Notes: generated by a model from the sequence alone, not told the origin. DNA of 49,632 bases from Streptomyces spiroverticillatus (GCA_014650415.1 BMUX01000009.1:320680-370311); one strand, 5' to 3'. Counted from the first letter of the stretch, positions 8,169 to 16,940 are shown. A program made the numbers and translations.

Positions 8169-8870
8169 GTGGATCACCCGACGAAGCACCGTGTCCTGGT
8201 CGTTGACGACGAGAGCTATCTGGCGGACCTGGTCGCCACCGCCCTGCGCTACGAGGGCTTCGAGGCGGCCACCGCCGGGAACGGGGCCGCAGCGGTCCGC
8301 CAAGTGGCCGACTTCCGGCCGGACTTGATCGTGATGGACGTGATGCTCCCCGACGGCTCGGGCATCGACACCACCCGCAGGCTGCGCGAGGCGGGGAACC
8401 GGGCGCCGGTCGTCTTCCTCACCGCCCGCGACGCCACCGAGGACAAGGTGGCGGGGCTGACGGTGGGCGGCGACGACTACGTGACCAAGCCGTTCAGCCT
8501 GGAGGAGCTGATCGCCCGCATCCGGGCGGTGCTGCGGCGCACCGCGCAGGCCGTGGAAGTGCACGGCAGGCTCGTCTTCGCCGACCTGGAGATCGACGAC
8601 GACGCGCACGAGGTGCGCAGGCACGGGGTCCCGGTGGCGCTGACGCCGACCGAGTTCAAGCTGCTGCGCTATCTCGCGGCGCACGCGGGCCGGGTCCTGA
8701 CGAAGCGTCAGATACTGGACCACGTCTGGGAGTACGACTTCGGGGGCAGCGACGCCGTGGTCCAGACGTACATCTCCTACCTGCGCCGCAAGATCGACGC
8801 GGTGGAGCCCGCGCTGATCCAGACGGTGCCCCGGGTCGGTTACGTGATGAGGGTGCGGGGCGAGCGGTGA
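8169..8870 (+). CDS. OmpR-family response regulator
   Basis: DNA-binding response regulator of about 233 residues. The receiver domain has the acidic pair in VLVVDDESYLADL, the phosphorylated Asp in DLIVMDVMLPDGSG, the Thr of VVFLTARD and the Lys of DDYVTKPFS. The C-terminal winged helix shows VALTPTEFKLLRYLAAHAGR and VQTYISYLRRKID. The GTG at 8169 has GAGGA about ten bases upstream; an in-frame GTG at 8142 is the alternative. Its stop overlaps the start of the histidine kinase by four bases, so the two form one operon. Divergence from the MMPL gene makes that gene a plausible target. Confidence 0.92.
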   Translation: MDHPTKHRVLVVDDESYLADLVATALRYEGFEAATAGNGAAAVRQVADFRPDLIVMDVMLPDGSGIDTTRRLREAGNRAPVVFLTARDATEDKVAGLTVGGDDYVTKPFSLEELIARIRAVLRRTAQAVEVHGRLVFADLEIDDDAHEVRRHGVPVALTPTEFKLLRYLAAHAGRVLTKRQILDHVWEYDFGGSDAVVQTYISYLRRKIDAVEPALIQTVPRVGYVMRVRGER

Positions 8871-10561
8871 CGCTGCGGGCGCGGCTGGTGCTGGTGGTGG
8901 TCGCGCTGCTGGTGCTGGGGATGGCGCTGTCGGTGGGGGCGACGTTCGGGGCGCTCCAGGACTGGCGGAGCGACCGGGCCGACGAGGTGCTGGTCGCGGC
9001 GGCGGACGCGGTGCGGGGGGAGCTGGACCTGCCCCGGGGCGGGCAGACGGAGGCCGTGTGGGAGGCGGCGGCGGGGCGCGGGGACGTGCCGTCATTCTTC
9101 CAGGTGCGGGGGCGGGACGGGTCGGTGCGGGAGACGGCGGACTTCGGCGGACGACCGCCCGTCGCAGGAACGTACGGCCCGGGATTCCACGAACTCCCCG
9201 ACGGAGGCTGGCTGCTCTACGGAAAAACCCTGCCGGACGGGCTGCTGCTGGTCGGCATGCGCACCGACGGGGCGGACGAGCTGGTGCGGCGCACCGCCGT
9301 GGTGGCGGTGACCTCGGGGGTCGTCGCGCTGCTGGCGGTGGCGCTGCTGTCCTGGCACGGCGTACGACGGGGGCTCCGGCCGCTCGAAGCCATCGCCGAG
9401 ACCGCGTCGGCCATCGGGGAGGGCGACTTGGCCCGGCGCGTCCCGCCCGCCGGGCCGCGCACCGAGGTGGGCAGGCTGGGCGCGGCCCTCAACGCGATGC
9501 TCGCGCGGCTGGAGGCGGCCGCCGAGGAGCGGCGGCGCTCGGAGGAACGGCTGCGGCGGTTCGTCGCCGACGCCTCGCACGAGCTGCGCACCCCGGTGGC
9601 GACGGTGCGCGGGTACGCGGAACTCTTCCGGCGGGGCGCGGCCGAGCGCCCCGAGGACCTGGCCAGGGCGATGGCCCGGATCGAGTCGGAGGCGCGGCGG
9701 ATGGGCTCCCTGGTCGAGGAGTTGCTGCTGCTGGCGAAGCTGGACGAGGGGCTGCCGATGGGGTCGGAGGAAGTGGACCTGACGGTCCTGGCGGCGGAGG
9801 CGGTGGACGACGCGCGGGTCCGGGCCCCGGAGCACCCGCTCTGGCTGGAGGACTCCGGCGGGCCCGTGGTCGTACGGGGCGACGCGGACCGGCTCCGGCA
9901 GGTGCTGGCCAACCTGCTGGCCAATGTGCGGCAGCACACGCCGTCGGGGACGCGGGCATGGGTGCGGGTCGCCCACGAGGGCGGGGCGGCGGTCCTGGAC
10001 GTACGGGACGAGGGCCCCGGCCTCGGGTCCGGCGACCCCGCGCGCGTCTTCGCCCGCTTCTACCGCACGGACGCATCCCGGGCCGCGCACGGGGAGGGCG
10101 CGGGGCTGGGCCTGGCCATCGTGGCGGCGGTGGCGGAGGCCCACGGGGGCTCGGCGGAGGTGGTCCCGGCTGCGCGGGGGGCACACTTCCGGGTGCGGGT
10201 GCCCCTTTCAGGGGCGCGGGGAACTGCGCGAGCAACCCCCCACCCAGCCGCGCGGCCGAGCGCTTTAGGTGAAGGGGCGGGGCTGGGGCCTCCTTGGCCC
10301 AGCGGGCCGGGGCTTCACGTGCCCGGCACGGGGAGGCGCCCCGAGGGCCCCGGGGCTGCGCGCACCCGGCACCCAAGGTGCGGGCAGGGGCCGGTACCGG
10401 GGCGGGCCCGGATCGGGCGTATCGCCCCCTTGCCCGCCCGTCCCGCCCCCGGGGGGCGGCCCCGCCGCCCAAGGGGGCTAGGGAAGAGGGGGGTGGGGGC
10501 GGCCCCGCCGCCCAAGGGGGCGAGGGAGAGGGGGGGAGGGGGAGCGCCCCCGAGAGGGTGA
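8867..10561 (+). CDS. Sensor histidine kinase with repeat-derived C-terminal tail
   Basis: Membrane sensor kinase, partner of the preceding regulator. A first transmembrane helix (LVLVVVALLVLGMALSVGAT) and a second (about residues 144-165) enclose an extracytoplasmic sensor of some 120 residues. HAMP follows (RRGLRPLEAIAETASAIGEG), then the H-box FVADASHELRTPVATVRGYA, the N-box LANLLANVRQHTPSG, the G1 box DEGPGLG and the G2 region GEGAGLGLAIV. The kinase fold should end near FRVRVPL at about nucleotide 10208. From there the frame enters the GC-rich intergenic repeat and continues for about 115 residues of Arg/Gly/Pro-rich sequence before a stop. That tail is probably not part of the functional kinase, though it may be translated. 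Confidence 0.88.
   Translation: MTLRARLVLVVVALLVLGMALSVGATFGALQDWRSDRADEVLVAAADAVRGELDLPRGGQTEAVWEAAAGRGDVPSFFQVRGRDGSVRETADFGGRPPVAGTYGPGFHELPDGGWLLYGKTLPDGLLLVGMRTDGADELVRRTAVVAVTSGVVALLAVALLSWHGVRRGLRPLEAIAETASAIGEGDLARRVPPAGPRTEVGRLGAALNAMLARLEAAAEERRRSEERLRRFVADASHELRTPVATVRGYAELFRRGAAERPEDLARAMARIESEARRMGSLVEELLLLAKLDEGLPMGSEEVDLTVLAAEAVDDARVRAPEHPLWLEDSGGPVVVRGDADRLRQVLANLLANVRQHTPSGTRAWVRVAHEGGAAVLDVRDEGPGLGSGDPARVFARFYRTDASRAAHGEGAGLGLAIVAAVAEAHGGSAEVVPAARGAHFRVRVPLSGARGTARATPHPAARPSALGEGAGLGPPWPSGPGLHVPGTGRRPEGPGAARTRHPRCGQGPVPGRARIGRIAPLPARPAPGGRPRRPRGLGKRGVGAAPPPKGARERGGGGAPPRG
10203..10560. repeat. Composite GC-rich repeat, copy B
   Basis: Begins with CCCCTTTCAGGGGCGCGGGG inside the 3' part of the kinase frame, passes GGTGAAGGGGCGGGGCTGGG near 10269-10288, a variable segment, then two copies of GCCGCCCAAGGGG at 10464 and 10507. 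The order and sequence are the reverse complement of copy D near 30528-30945. It lies between the convergent kinase and HAD hydrolase genes. Confidence 0.8.
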
Positions 10562-10570
10562 GGGGGACGG

Positions 10571-11218
10571 TCAGGCCGTGAGGGTGTGGAGCCAGGACGG
10601 GAAGGCGGTCAGGTCGGGCAGGACCACGTCCGCGCCCGCCTCCCGGAGCGGAGCTTCGCCGTACGGGCCCGTGGTGACCGCCACCGCCAGCGCGCCGGCG
10701 GCCTTCGCGCCGCGGACGTCGCCCAGGTGGTCGCCGACGTAGATCCGCGCCCCCTCCTCGCGCAGCGCCTGCGCCTTGCCCTCCGCCCACACGTTGCCCG
10801 CGAGGACGTCCACCTCGATGCCCAGGTGCGCGAGGTGCAGCTTCGCGTTGGGCTCCCACTTGCCGGTGACGACCATGACCCGGCCGCCCGCCTCCCGTAC
10901 CGCCGCGACCGCCTCGCGCGCGCCCGGCAGCGCCGTGGAGGGCTCGATGGCGTACGCGGGGTAGAGCGAGCGGTAGAGGTCCGCCGCCTCCTCGATCCGG
11001 TCGGCCGGGAACCAGTTCGCGATCTCCTGCTCCAGCGGCGGCCCGAGCCGGGTGACGACCAGGTCTGCGTCGATCGGCACACCGGTCTCGGCCGACAGCT
11101 GCCGGTACGCGGCCCGGATGCCCGGACGCGAGTCGATGAGCGTCATGTCGAGGTCGAACCCGACGGCGAAGGGCGGGACGAGGGGCGCGGTCAGGGGCTG
11201 GTCCGGGGTGGAAGTCAT
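10571..11218 (-). CDS. HAD-superfamily hydrolase
   Basis: Soluble hydrolase of 215 residues, probably a phosphatase of the phosphoglycolate phosphatase type. HAD motif I is FDLDMTLIDS with both aspartates, motif II is VMVVTGK with its Thr, and motif IV is IYVGDHLGDVRGAKAAG. The helical cap between motifs I and II (about 30-100) is of the C1 type. Natural substrate unknown. It is divergent from the siderophore-binding protein gene. The first 12 residues (TSTPDQPLTAPL) are a flexible leader. Confidence 0.88.
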   Translation of the reverse strand: MTSTPDQPLTAPLVPPFAVGFDLDMTLIDSRPGIRAAYRQLSAETGVPIDADLVVTRLGPPLEQEIANWFPADRIEEAADLYRSLYPAYAIEPSTALPGAREAVAAVREAGGRVMVVTGKWEPNAKLHLAHLGIEVDVLAGNVWAEGKAQALREEGARIYVGDHLGDVRGAKAAGALAVAVTTGPYGEAPLREAGADVVLPDLTAFPSWLHTLTA

Positions 11219-11256
11219 GCGGCCATTGTGCCGCGAGGGTGTTCGAGGGCCGCCCC

Positions 11257-11280
11257 TACACTGAGGGTCGCCTCACACGC
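11257..11280 (+). promoter_or_regulatory. Candidate iron-box (DmdR/IdeR-type) over the siderophore-binding protein promoter
   Basis: TACACT at 11257-11262 could be a -10 box. TGAGGGTCGCCTCAC follows directly from 11262 and resembles the DtxR/DmdR iron-box core AGGTTAGCCTAAC, with about 11 of 19 positions matching by eye over the full site. Repression by iron would suit the downstream siderophore-binding lipoprotein. The match is partial and no good -35 is seen. Confidence 0.4.
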
Positions 11281-11348
11281 TCACCTGTGCCTTCTTCCCC
11301 TCCTTCGGATTCCCCGCTCCCCGCCCGAAGTTCAAGGAAACCCCGCTC

Positions 11349-12317
11349 ATGCACCGTGCGCCGCGCCCCCTCGCCGCGCTCTGTCTCCTCGCCGTCCTCG
11401 CCGCCCTGGCCGCGTGCACCGGCTCGCCGGATGCCGCCACGCGGAGCGCCGCACGTCCCACTCGTACCGTCGACACCGTCATGGGCGAGGTGACCGTTCC
11501 GGCCGTGCCGCGGCGGGTGGTCGTCCTGGACACGGCGGAGCTGGACTCCGCGCTCGCGCTCGGCGTCACCCCCGTCGGCGCCACCCACGGGGACGCCCCG
11601 ACCGGCTTCCCCCGCTATCTGCCCGCCGCGCGGCTCACCGGGGTCAGGGACGTCGGCGAGTCCATGAACCCCGACCTGAAGGCCGTCGCCGCGCTCGAGC
11701 CGGACCTGATACTCGCCGGGAAGGTCCGGCACGAGGACAAGTACGACGCCCTGCGGGCCATCGCCCCCACCGTCATGACCGACGGCACCGGCCAGTCCTG
11801 GAAGCAGAACTTCCAGGTCCACGCCGAGGCGCTGGGCCGCGCGCGGGAGGCGACGCGGACGGTCGCCGCCTACACGGAGCACACCGCGCGCGTCACCGAG
11901 TCCCTCGGCGGGAAGGCCGCCGCCGCCCGCACCCAGGTCAACGTCATCCGCTTCGTCGAGGGCGCCGACATCCGCATCCAGGGCCGCCGCACCTCCCTCG
12001 GCGTCGTCCTCGCGGACGTGGGGCTCGGCCGTCCGCCGGTCACGGCCAGGGCCGCGGGCGGTTTCTCGTACGACATCGGGCCGGACCGCATCGCGCTGGC
12101 GGGCGAGGGCGCCTCCGTGCTCCTGCACTCCACGTACGGCGACCCGAAAGCCGCGGGCCGCACCCGCACACTGGCCTCCCCCGCCTGGAAGGCCCTGCCC
12201 CCGGTGAAGGCGGGCCGTGCCTTCCCCGTCGACGACGAACTCTGGGTGCGCAGCACGGGCTACCTCGCGGCGGACCGCATCCTGACCGAGCTCCAGGCCC
12301 GCCTGACGCGCCGTTGA
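11349..12317 (+). CDS. Iron-siderophore ABC transporter substrate-binding lipoprotein
   Basis: Lipid-anchored binding protein of 322 residues of the FepB/FhuD type. Signal peptide with lipobox LAALAAC, Cys at about residue 19. The mature protein has the helical-backbone class III fold seen in RVVVLDTAELDSALALGVTP, VGESMNPDLKAVAALEPDLI and LGRAREATRTVAAYTEHTAR, which are characteristic of siderophore and B12 binders. No permease or ATPase genes lie beside it, so it must work with a transporter encoded elsewhere. The ligand is probably a ferric siderophore; cobalamin or haem are less likely alternatives. The ATG follows a possible iron-box promoter. Confidence 0.88.
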   Translation: MHRAPRPLAALCLLAVLAALAACTGSPDAATRSAARPTRTVDTVMGEVTVPAVPRRVVVLDTAELDSALALGVTPVGATHGDAPTGFPRYLPAARLTGVRDVGESMNPDLKAVAALEPDLILAGKVRHEDKYDALRAIAPTVMTDGTGQSWKQNFQVHAEALGRAREATRTVAAYTEHTARVTESLGGKAAAARTQVNVIRFVEGADIRIQGRRTSLGVVLADVGLGRPPVTARAAGGFSYDIGPDRIALAGEGASVLLHSTYGDPKAAGRTRTLASPAWKALPPVKAGRAFPVDDELWVRSTGYLAADRILTELQARLTRR

Positions 12318-12327
12318 GCCGTGGGCT

Positions 12328-13368
12328 CTAGCGGCTCATCCGCCTCGCCCGCCACAGCAGGAACAGCGCCGAGGTCACGGCCGCCACCCGCACCAGCACC
12401 GGCCACAGCCCCGTCAGCGCCTCGGTCAGCGCACCGTCGGCCTGGAGGGACAGGGGCTCGCCCCAGCGCCCGTCCGTACGGCCCCACAGCCACACCAGTC
12501 CCCCGGCGACCACCACCCCCGGCAGCCCCAGCGCCGCCCACTTCGCCTCGGCGCGGGTCAGCTTCCGGGAGAAGTACGCGAGGAACCAGCCGCCCAGCAG
12601 GAGCAGCAGGTTCCCGACCACCGCGCCCGCGACCAGCAGCACGGCGGCCAGCAGCAGGAAGGGGCTCCCGCGCGGAACGAGGGGCGCGCGGGCGGGCGCG
12701 TCCTCCTCGACGTCCACGGGTGCGCCGCCGCGCCGCCGCAGCCGGGCGGGCAGCCACCGGCGGCGCTGCTCCTCGACGGGCGCCTCCTCCTCGTCCCCGG
12801 CGTCCTCCTCCTCGTCCTCCTTGGGAGGCCGGAGTATCTCGGGGATCTCCACGCCCCCGGTGAAGCCGGGCACCGCCGTGCCCAGGCCGCCGAAGGGGCC
12901 CGGTTCCGTACGCCACCAGTCGGGGTCCGAGTCGCCGGAGCCGAGTTCGTCGGTGCCCGCGACATGCGGGGCGGACGGACCGGACGGCGGCTTCTGGAAA
13001 CCCACCGGCGGCTCGGGTTCCGGCGCGGCGGCGCGCCGCTGCCGGGGCACCCTGCGTGACGTACGCGTGGACAGCACCGCCTCCACCCCGCCGCCGTCCG
13101 CCGCGTCCACGACCTCGTCCGGGGTGCCGAGCCGGCCAAGGATGCGCTGCACGGCGGCGGCGCTGTCCGGGCCGCCGATCGCCTTGGCGCGCTGCCGGTC
13201 GATCTCCCCGCGCAGGGCGCTGACCAGGCGCATCCGGTCGCCGGAGGTCAGCTGGCGCTGCTGGGCGAGGTCGCCGACCCGGCTCAGGTAGTCGAAGACC
13301 AACTGGTCGCTCTCGATGCCCACGGCGTCCGTCCCCTGCGTGTTCTGCGGCCCCGACGGCTTCGGCAC
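12328..13368 (-). CDS. HAAS-like domain membrane protein
   Basis: Protein of about 346 residues. The N-terminal segment LVFDYLSRVGDLAQQRQLTS through RILGRLGTPDEVVDAA has the spacing of HAAS domains, helical modules often fused to membrane proteins in Gram-positive bacteria. A long low-complexity linker rich in Pro, Glu and Asp follows (EILRPPKEDEEEDAGDEEEA), then basic sequence and three or four hydrophobic helices, FLLLAAVLLVAGAVVGNLLL the clearest. Function unknown. I used the GTG at 13368 (VPKPSGPQ); a GTG at 13323 preceded by AGGGGACGG is an equally reasonable start and would shorten the protein by 15 residues. Divergent from the 877-residue protein. Confidence 0.72.
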   Translation of the reverse strand: MPKPSGPQNTQGTDAVGIESDQLVFDYLSRVGDLAQQRQLTSGDRMRLVSALRGEIDRQRAKAIGGPDSAAAVQRILGRLGTPDEVVDAADGGGVEAVLSTRTSRRVPRQRRAAAPEPEPPVGFQKPPSGPSAPHVAGTDELGSGDSDPDWWRTEPGPFGGLGTAVPGFTGGVEIPEILRPPKEDEEEDAGDEEEAPVEEQRRRWLPARLRRRGGAPVDVEEDAPARAPLVPRGSPFLLLAAVLLVAGAVVGNLLLLLGGWFLAYFSRKLTRAEAKWAALGLPGVVVAGGLVWLWGRTDGRWGEPLSLQADGALTEALTGLWPVLVRVAAVTSALFLLWRARRMSR

Positions 13369-13498
13369 CTCGCGGATCCCGTACGTGGATCTCCTGCCCG
13401 CAAGTGCCGGTCGGCCACGCCCGGTTGCCGACCCGCCCCGCACCGACGGTAGCGCCTGCCGCTCGGGACCGGGCGGTTCAGGGGCTAACGTGGGGCGG

Positions 13499-16132
13499 AT
13501 GGGGACCAGCGAGCGCGACCTGGAGGCGCACGTGCCCGAACAATTCACCACCGGGAACCACACGGCGGACACACCGGCGGACCGCGACACCGGCCGCGCG
13601 GGCGTGCCCGCAGACCCCGGCACGGCCCACGGGCACACCCATGCCCCGAACCTCCCGGGCCCCACCACGCCCGCCACGGGTGCGAGCACACCCACCACCC
13701 CGCCCCGCACCCTCGCCGAATCCCTCCGCACCCGCCCCGACGCCTCCCTCTCCGCGCTCCTCCGCGCCCGGCCCGACCTGCTCAATCCCGTTCCCGGCGA
13801 CCTCACCCTCCTCGCCACCCGCGCCGGGACCCGGGCCTCCGTCGTGCGCGCCCTGGAGCGGCTGGACCGGTTCTCGCTGCAGACCGCCGAGGCCCTGGCC
13901 GTGGCCCCCGACCCGGCCCCGTACGAGACCCTTCTGCACCTCATGACCGGCGACGAGGGCGACCCGGCGACCGCCGAAGCCCTCCCGCACGCCGTGCACA
14001 CCCTGCGTGAACAGGCCCTGGTCTGGGGCGCCGACGACCGCCTGCGCCTCGTCCGCACCGCCCGCGAACTCCTCGCGCCCTCCGCCACGCACCCCTCCCC
14101 CACCGGCCTCGGCCCGACCGTCGCCGAGGCGACCGCCGGGATGTCCCCGACCCGGTTGCAGGAGATCCTCACGGCGATCGGCGTCCCCACCACCCACGAC
14201 CCGGTCTCGGCGGTACGGGCCCTCACCGCCCTGTTCACCGACCGCACCCGCATGGACGCCCTGCTCGACACCGCGCCCTCCGACGCGCTCACCGTCCTCG
14301 ACCGGCTGGTCTGGGGTCCGCCGTACGGCGAGGTCAGCTCCGACCCGGCCCCGCCCGTGCGCTGGCTGCGCGACCACGGCCTGCTGCTGCCGACCAGCGC
14401 CCGCACCGTCGTCCTGCCCCGCGAGGCCGCCCTCCACCTGCGCGCCGGCCGCGCCCACCGCACCACGGAACCCGCGCCTCCGCAGCTCGTGCCCGCCCCC
14501 GCGCACTCCCCGAAGATGGTCGACCTCACGGCGGCGGGCCAGGCCTTCAGCGCCCTGTCCACCGTCGAGGAGCTCCTCAAGGACTGGGACAAGGGCGGCC
14601 CCTCCGTCCTGCGCTCCGGCGGCCTGAGCGTCCGCGACCTCAAGCGCACCGCCACCGCCCGCGACCTCACCGAGCCGACGGCCGCCTTCTGGCTCGAACT
14701 CGCTTACGCGGCAGGGCTGTTGGCGTCGGACGGGCAGGCGGACGAGCGGTACGCGCCCACTCCCGCGTACGACGAGTGGCTCGACCTGCCGCCCCAGGAC
14801 CGCTGGTCCCGCCTCGCCGCCGCCTGGCTGCGCGCCACCCGCACCTCGGGCCTGGTCGGCGGCCAGGACGCGAAGGGCCGCACCCTGTCCGTGCTCGGCC
14901 CGGACCTGGACCGCTCCGCCGCCCCGGAGGTACGCCGCCGGGTCCTGACCCTGCTCGCCTCGCTCCCGGAGGGCACCGCCCCCGACCCGGAAGCGGTCCT
15001 CACCCGCCTGCGCTGGGAACGCCCGCAGCGCGGCACCACCGGCGAACTCCGCGCCCGCCTCGCCCTGTGGACCCTGGACGAGGCCGAACTGCTGGGCGTG
15101 ACGGGCCGCGGCGCCCTCTCCGCGCACGGCCGCGCACTCGCGGGCCTGGACACGGAGGCCCCCTCCGAGGCCGAGCCGGAAACCGGGGCCGCCGCCCTCC
15201 TCGCCCCCCTCATCCCCGAGCCCCTGGACCACGTCCTCCTCCAGGCCGACCTGACCGCCGTCGCCCCCGGCCCCCTCCAGCGGCCCCTCGCCGAGGCCCT
15301 CTCCGTGCTGGCCGACATCGAGAGCCGGGGCGGCGCGACCGTCTACCGCTTCACGCCCGGTTCGGTGCGCCGCGCCCTGGACTCCGGCCAGAGCGCCTCC
15401 GACCTGCACGCCTTCCTGGCCGCGCACAGCCGCACCCCGGTCCCGCAGCCCCTCAGCTACCTCATCGACGACGTGGCCCGCCGCCACGGCCACCTCCGGG
15501 TGGGGGCGGCCTCCTCGTACGTACGCTGCGACGACGACGCCGTCCTCGGCGAGATCCTCGCCGACAAGCGGTCCGCCGGGCTCGGCCTGCGCCGTCTCGC
15601 ACCGACCGTGCTGGCCTCCCGCGCCGAACCCGCCGCCCTCCTCGACGGCCTGCGCTCGATGGGCTTCGCCCCGGCGGCGGAGTCGGCGGCCGGCGACGTC
15701 CTGATCACCCGGGCCGACGCGCACCGGACGCCGCCCCGGACGGCTCCCGTCCCGGTGCCGGAAGGTCCTCCCGTACCGGACGAGACACTTCTCCACGCGG
15801 CCCTGCACGCGATCCGGGCGGGCGACATGGCGGCCAACGCGGTCCGCAAGCCGACCACCCCGACGGCTTCGCGGCCCTCGCGCGCCCACGACTCGCTGCC
15901 CCGCACGTCCTCCGCCGAGACCCTGGCGACGGTCCAGGCGGCGGCGATGACGGGCTCGGCGCTGTGGATCGGCTACGTCAACGCGGACGGGGCGGCGAGC
16001 CAGCGCGTGATCGCGCCGGTGCGGGTGGAGGGCGGCTTCGTCACCGCGTACGACCACACGGCGGACGAGGTCAAGACGTACCCCTTGCACCGCATCACGG
16101 GAGTCGCCGAACTGGCCGACGACCCCGCGTAG
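13499..16132 (+). CDS. Helicase-associated (Helicase_C_3 type) domain protein
   Basis: Large protein of about 877 residues recognised as the actinobacterial family annotated as a helicase C-terminal or XPB/Ssl2-like domain protein. Conserved stretches include LLRARPDLLNPVPGDLTLLA, TRASVVRALERLDRFSLQTA, ELAYAAGLLASDG and, near the end, VYRFTPGSVRRALDSGQSAS and PVPQPLSYLIDDVARRHGHL. No Walker A or DEAD box is visible, so it is not itself a helicase. It ends with a WYL-like segment (GSALWIGYVNADGAASQRVI). The XPB helicase gene lies on the other side of the VanZ gene and may be a partner. The first 80 residues are a variable Thr/Pro-rich leader, so the true start could lie downstream. TAACGT eight bases before the ATG could be a -10 giving a leaderless message. 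Confidence 0.75.
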   Translation: MGTSERDLEAHVPEQFTTGNHTADTPADRDTGRAGVPADPGTAHGHTHAPNLPGPTTPATGASTPTTPPRTLAESLRTRPDASLSALLRARPDLLNPVPGDLTLLATRAGTRASVVRALERLDRFSLQTAEALAVAPDPAPYETLLHLMTGDEGDPATAEALPHAVHTLREQALVWGADDRLRLVRTARELLAPSATHPSPTGLGPTVAEATAGMSPTRLQEILTAIGVPTTHDPVSAVRALTALFTDRTRMDALLDTAPSDALTVLDRLVWGPPYGEVSSDPAPPVRWLRDHGLLLPTSARTVVLPREAALHLRAGRAHRTTEPAPPQLVPAPAHSPKMVDLTAAGQAFSALSTVEELLKDWDKGGPSVLRSGGLSVRDLKRTATARDLTEPTAAFWLELAYAAGLLASDGQADERYAPTPAYDEWLDLPPQDRWSRLAAAWLRATRTSGLVGGQDAKGRTLSVLGPDLDRSAAPEVRRRVLTLLASLPEGTAPDPEAVLTRLRWERPQRGTTGELRARLALWTLDEAELLGVTGRGALSAHGRALAGLDTEAPSEAEPETGAAALLAPLIPEPLDHVLLQADLTAVAPGPLQRPLAEALSVLADIESRGGATVYRFTPGSVRRALDSGQSASDLHAFLAAHSRTPVPQPLSYLIDDVARRHGHLRVGAASSYVRCDDDAVLGEILADKRSAGLGLRRLAPTVLASRAEPAALLDGLRSMGFAPAAESAAGDVLITRADAHRTPPRTAPVPVPEGPPVPDETLLHAALHAIRAGDMAANAVRKPTTPTASRPSRAHDSLPRTSSAETLATVQAAAMTGSALWIGYVNADGAASQRVIAPVRVEGGFVTAYDHTADEVKTYPLHRITGVAELADDPA

Positions 16133-16141
16133 CCACTCCGG

Positions 16142-16789
16142 TCAGGGTGTCCGGGCCCCGGCGCCACGCGCGCGGGCCCGGGCGGCGAGGCCGCTGCCCC
16201 AGGTGCGCCAGGACGCCTTCCCGGCCGCCGGCTTGTCGAGCGACGGCGCGCCGGTCGCGGGCTCCTCGACGGGCGTCTCCTCCCGGAACCGCTTGCGGTG
16301 CACCACCCGCCCCAGCCGCCGCCCCAGCACCAGGTACCCGAGCAGCGCCCCCGTCGTATTCATGATCACGTCGTCGACGTCGAAGGCCCGTCCGGTGACG
16401 ATCGCCCCCTGCGCCAGCTCCACCAGCACGATCACCGCGACCGTCGCCAGCAGCATCCGCACGAACCGCCACCGCCTCGGCCCGAGGATCGGCAGCAGCA
16501 CCCCGAACGGCACCCCGAGCAGGATGTTCCCGCCGACCTGCTTGCAGGCGGCGAGGAAGGTGTAGTCCTGCGCGTACTGCCGCAGCGAGGCCCCGGGGCG
16601 GAGGTTGCTGTGCACGAGGCCCTCGGAGGCGGGCGAGGGCACGAGGGTCAGTTTCGCCAGGACGACGGAGAAGCCGATCAGCACGAGAAAGGCCAGCAGG
16701 ATCAGGGCGGTCCGTAGGAGCACCCAGCTCCACAGCGGACGCGGCTCCAGCGGTTCCACTTCGGCGGCGGGCGTGCGTTCGGCAGTCAT
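16142..16789 (-). CDS. VanZ-like family membrane protein
   Basis: Membrane protein of 215 residues. Hydrophobic helices: WVLLRTALILLAFLVLIGFS, then GGNILLGVPFGVLLPILGPR, FVRMLLATVAVIVLVELAQG and FDVDDVIMNTTGALLGYLVL. The E-x-x-Q of VELAQ and the DVDDVIMNTTGALLGY sequence are the VanZ family signature. VanZ of enterococci gives low-level teicoplanin resistance; chromosomal Streptomyces versions have no assigned role. The ATG at 16789 was chosen over the frame start at 16906, which would overlap the promoter of the divergent XPB helicase gene. It converges on the preceding large gene with nine bases between stops. Confidence 0.85.
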   Translation of the reverse strand: MTAERTPAAEVEPLEPRPLWSWVLLRTALILLAFLVLIGFSVVLAKLTLVPSPASEGLVHSNLRPGASLRQYAQDYTFLAACKQVGGNILLGVPFGVLLPILGPRRWRFVRMLLATVAVIVLVELAQGAIVTGRAFDVDDVIMNTTGALLGYLVLGRRLGRVVHRKRFREETPVEEPATGAPSLDKPAAGKASWRTWGSGLAARARARGAGARTP

Positions 16790-16886
16790 GGCATCCCGCT
16801 TACCCCCGCGATCCCGGCTCTCACCCGTGGACCGGGGGCGCGCGTGAGGCACTATGGAGGTTTGACCGCGCGCGGAAGGACTCACG

Positions 16887-16936
16887 GCGTTGAACGGACC
16901 CCTCATCGTCCATACGATCAGGTCCGATGCACATAC
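16887..16936. other. attL: left island junction
   Basis: The junction core ATCGTCCA (16905-16912) is shared with the right junction at 23049-23056. Chromosomal helicase sequence lies to the left and island sequence (TACGATCAGG onward) to the right. The probable crossover dinucleotide is CA at 16911-16912, because similarity between the two junctions stops exactly after it and it is the centre of the reconstructed attP dyad. Outer limits given here are approximate. Confidence 0.8.
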
Positions 16937-16940
16937 TTAG
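16890..16940 (+). pseudogene. 5' remnant of the XPB helicase gene, severed by island integration
   Basis: A TTG start with GGAAGGA nine or more bases upstream opens M-N-G-P-L-I-V, the N-terminus I expect for Streptomyces XPB-type helicases. After the seventh codon the frame crosses into island DNA and ends at TAG (16938-16940), so only a 16-residue peptide can be made. The remainder of the gene resumes at 23049 with I-V-Q-S-D-K-T-L-L-L-E. The native promoter and ribosome-binding site have thus been separated from the gene body by about 6.1 kb. Confidence 0.85.

Noticed and set aside
13369..14670. Extension of the leftward HAAS-like gene up to 14670
   Set aside because: The extra 430 codons lie antisense to the confirmed forward gene and are Ser/Arg-rich without domain features.
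13478..16090. An 870-codon open frame antisense to the helicase-associated gene
   Set aside because: It is rich in Gly/Arg/Val as expected from the complement of high-GC coding DNA, shows no family motifs, and the forward frame matches a known family.
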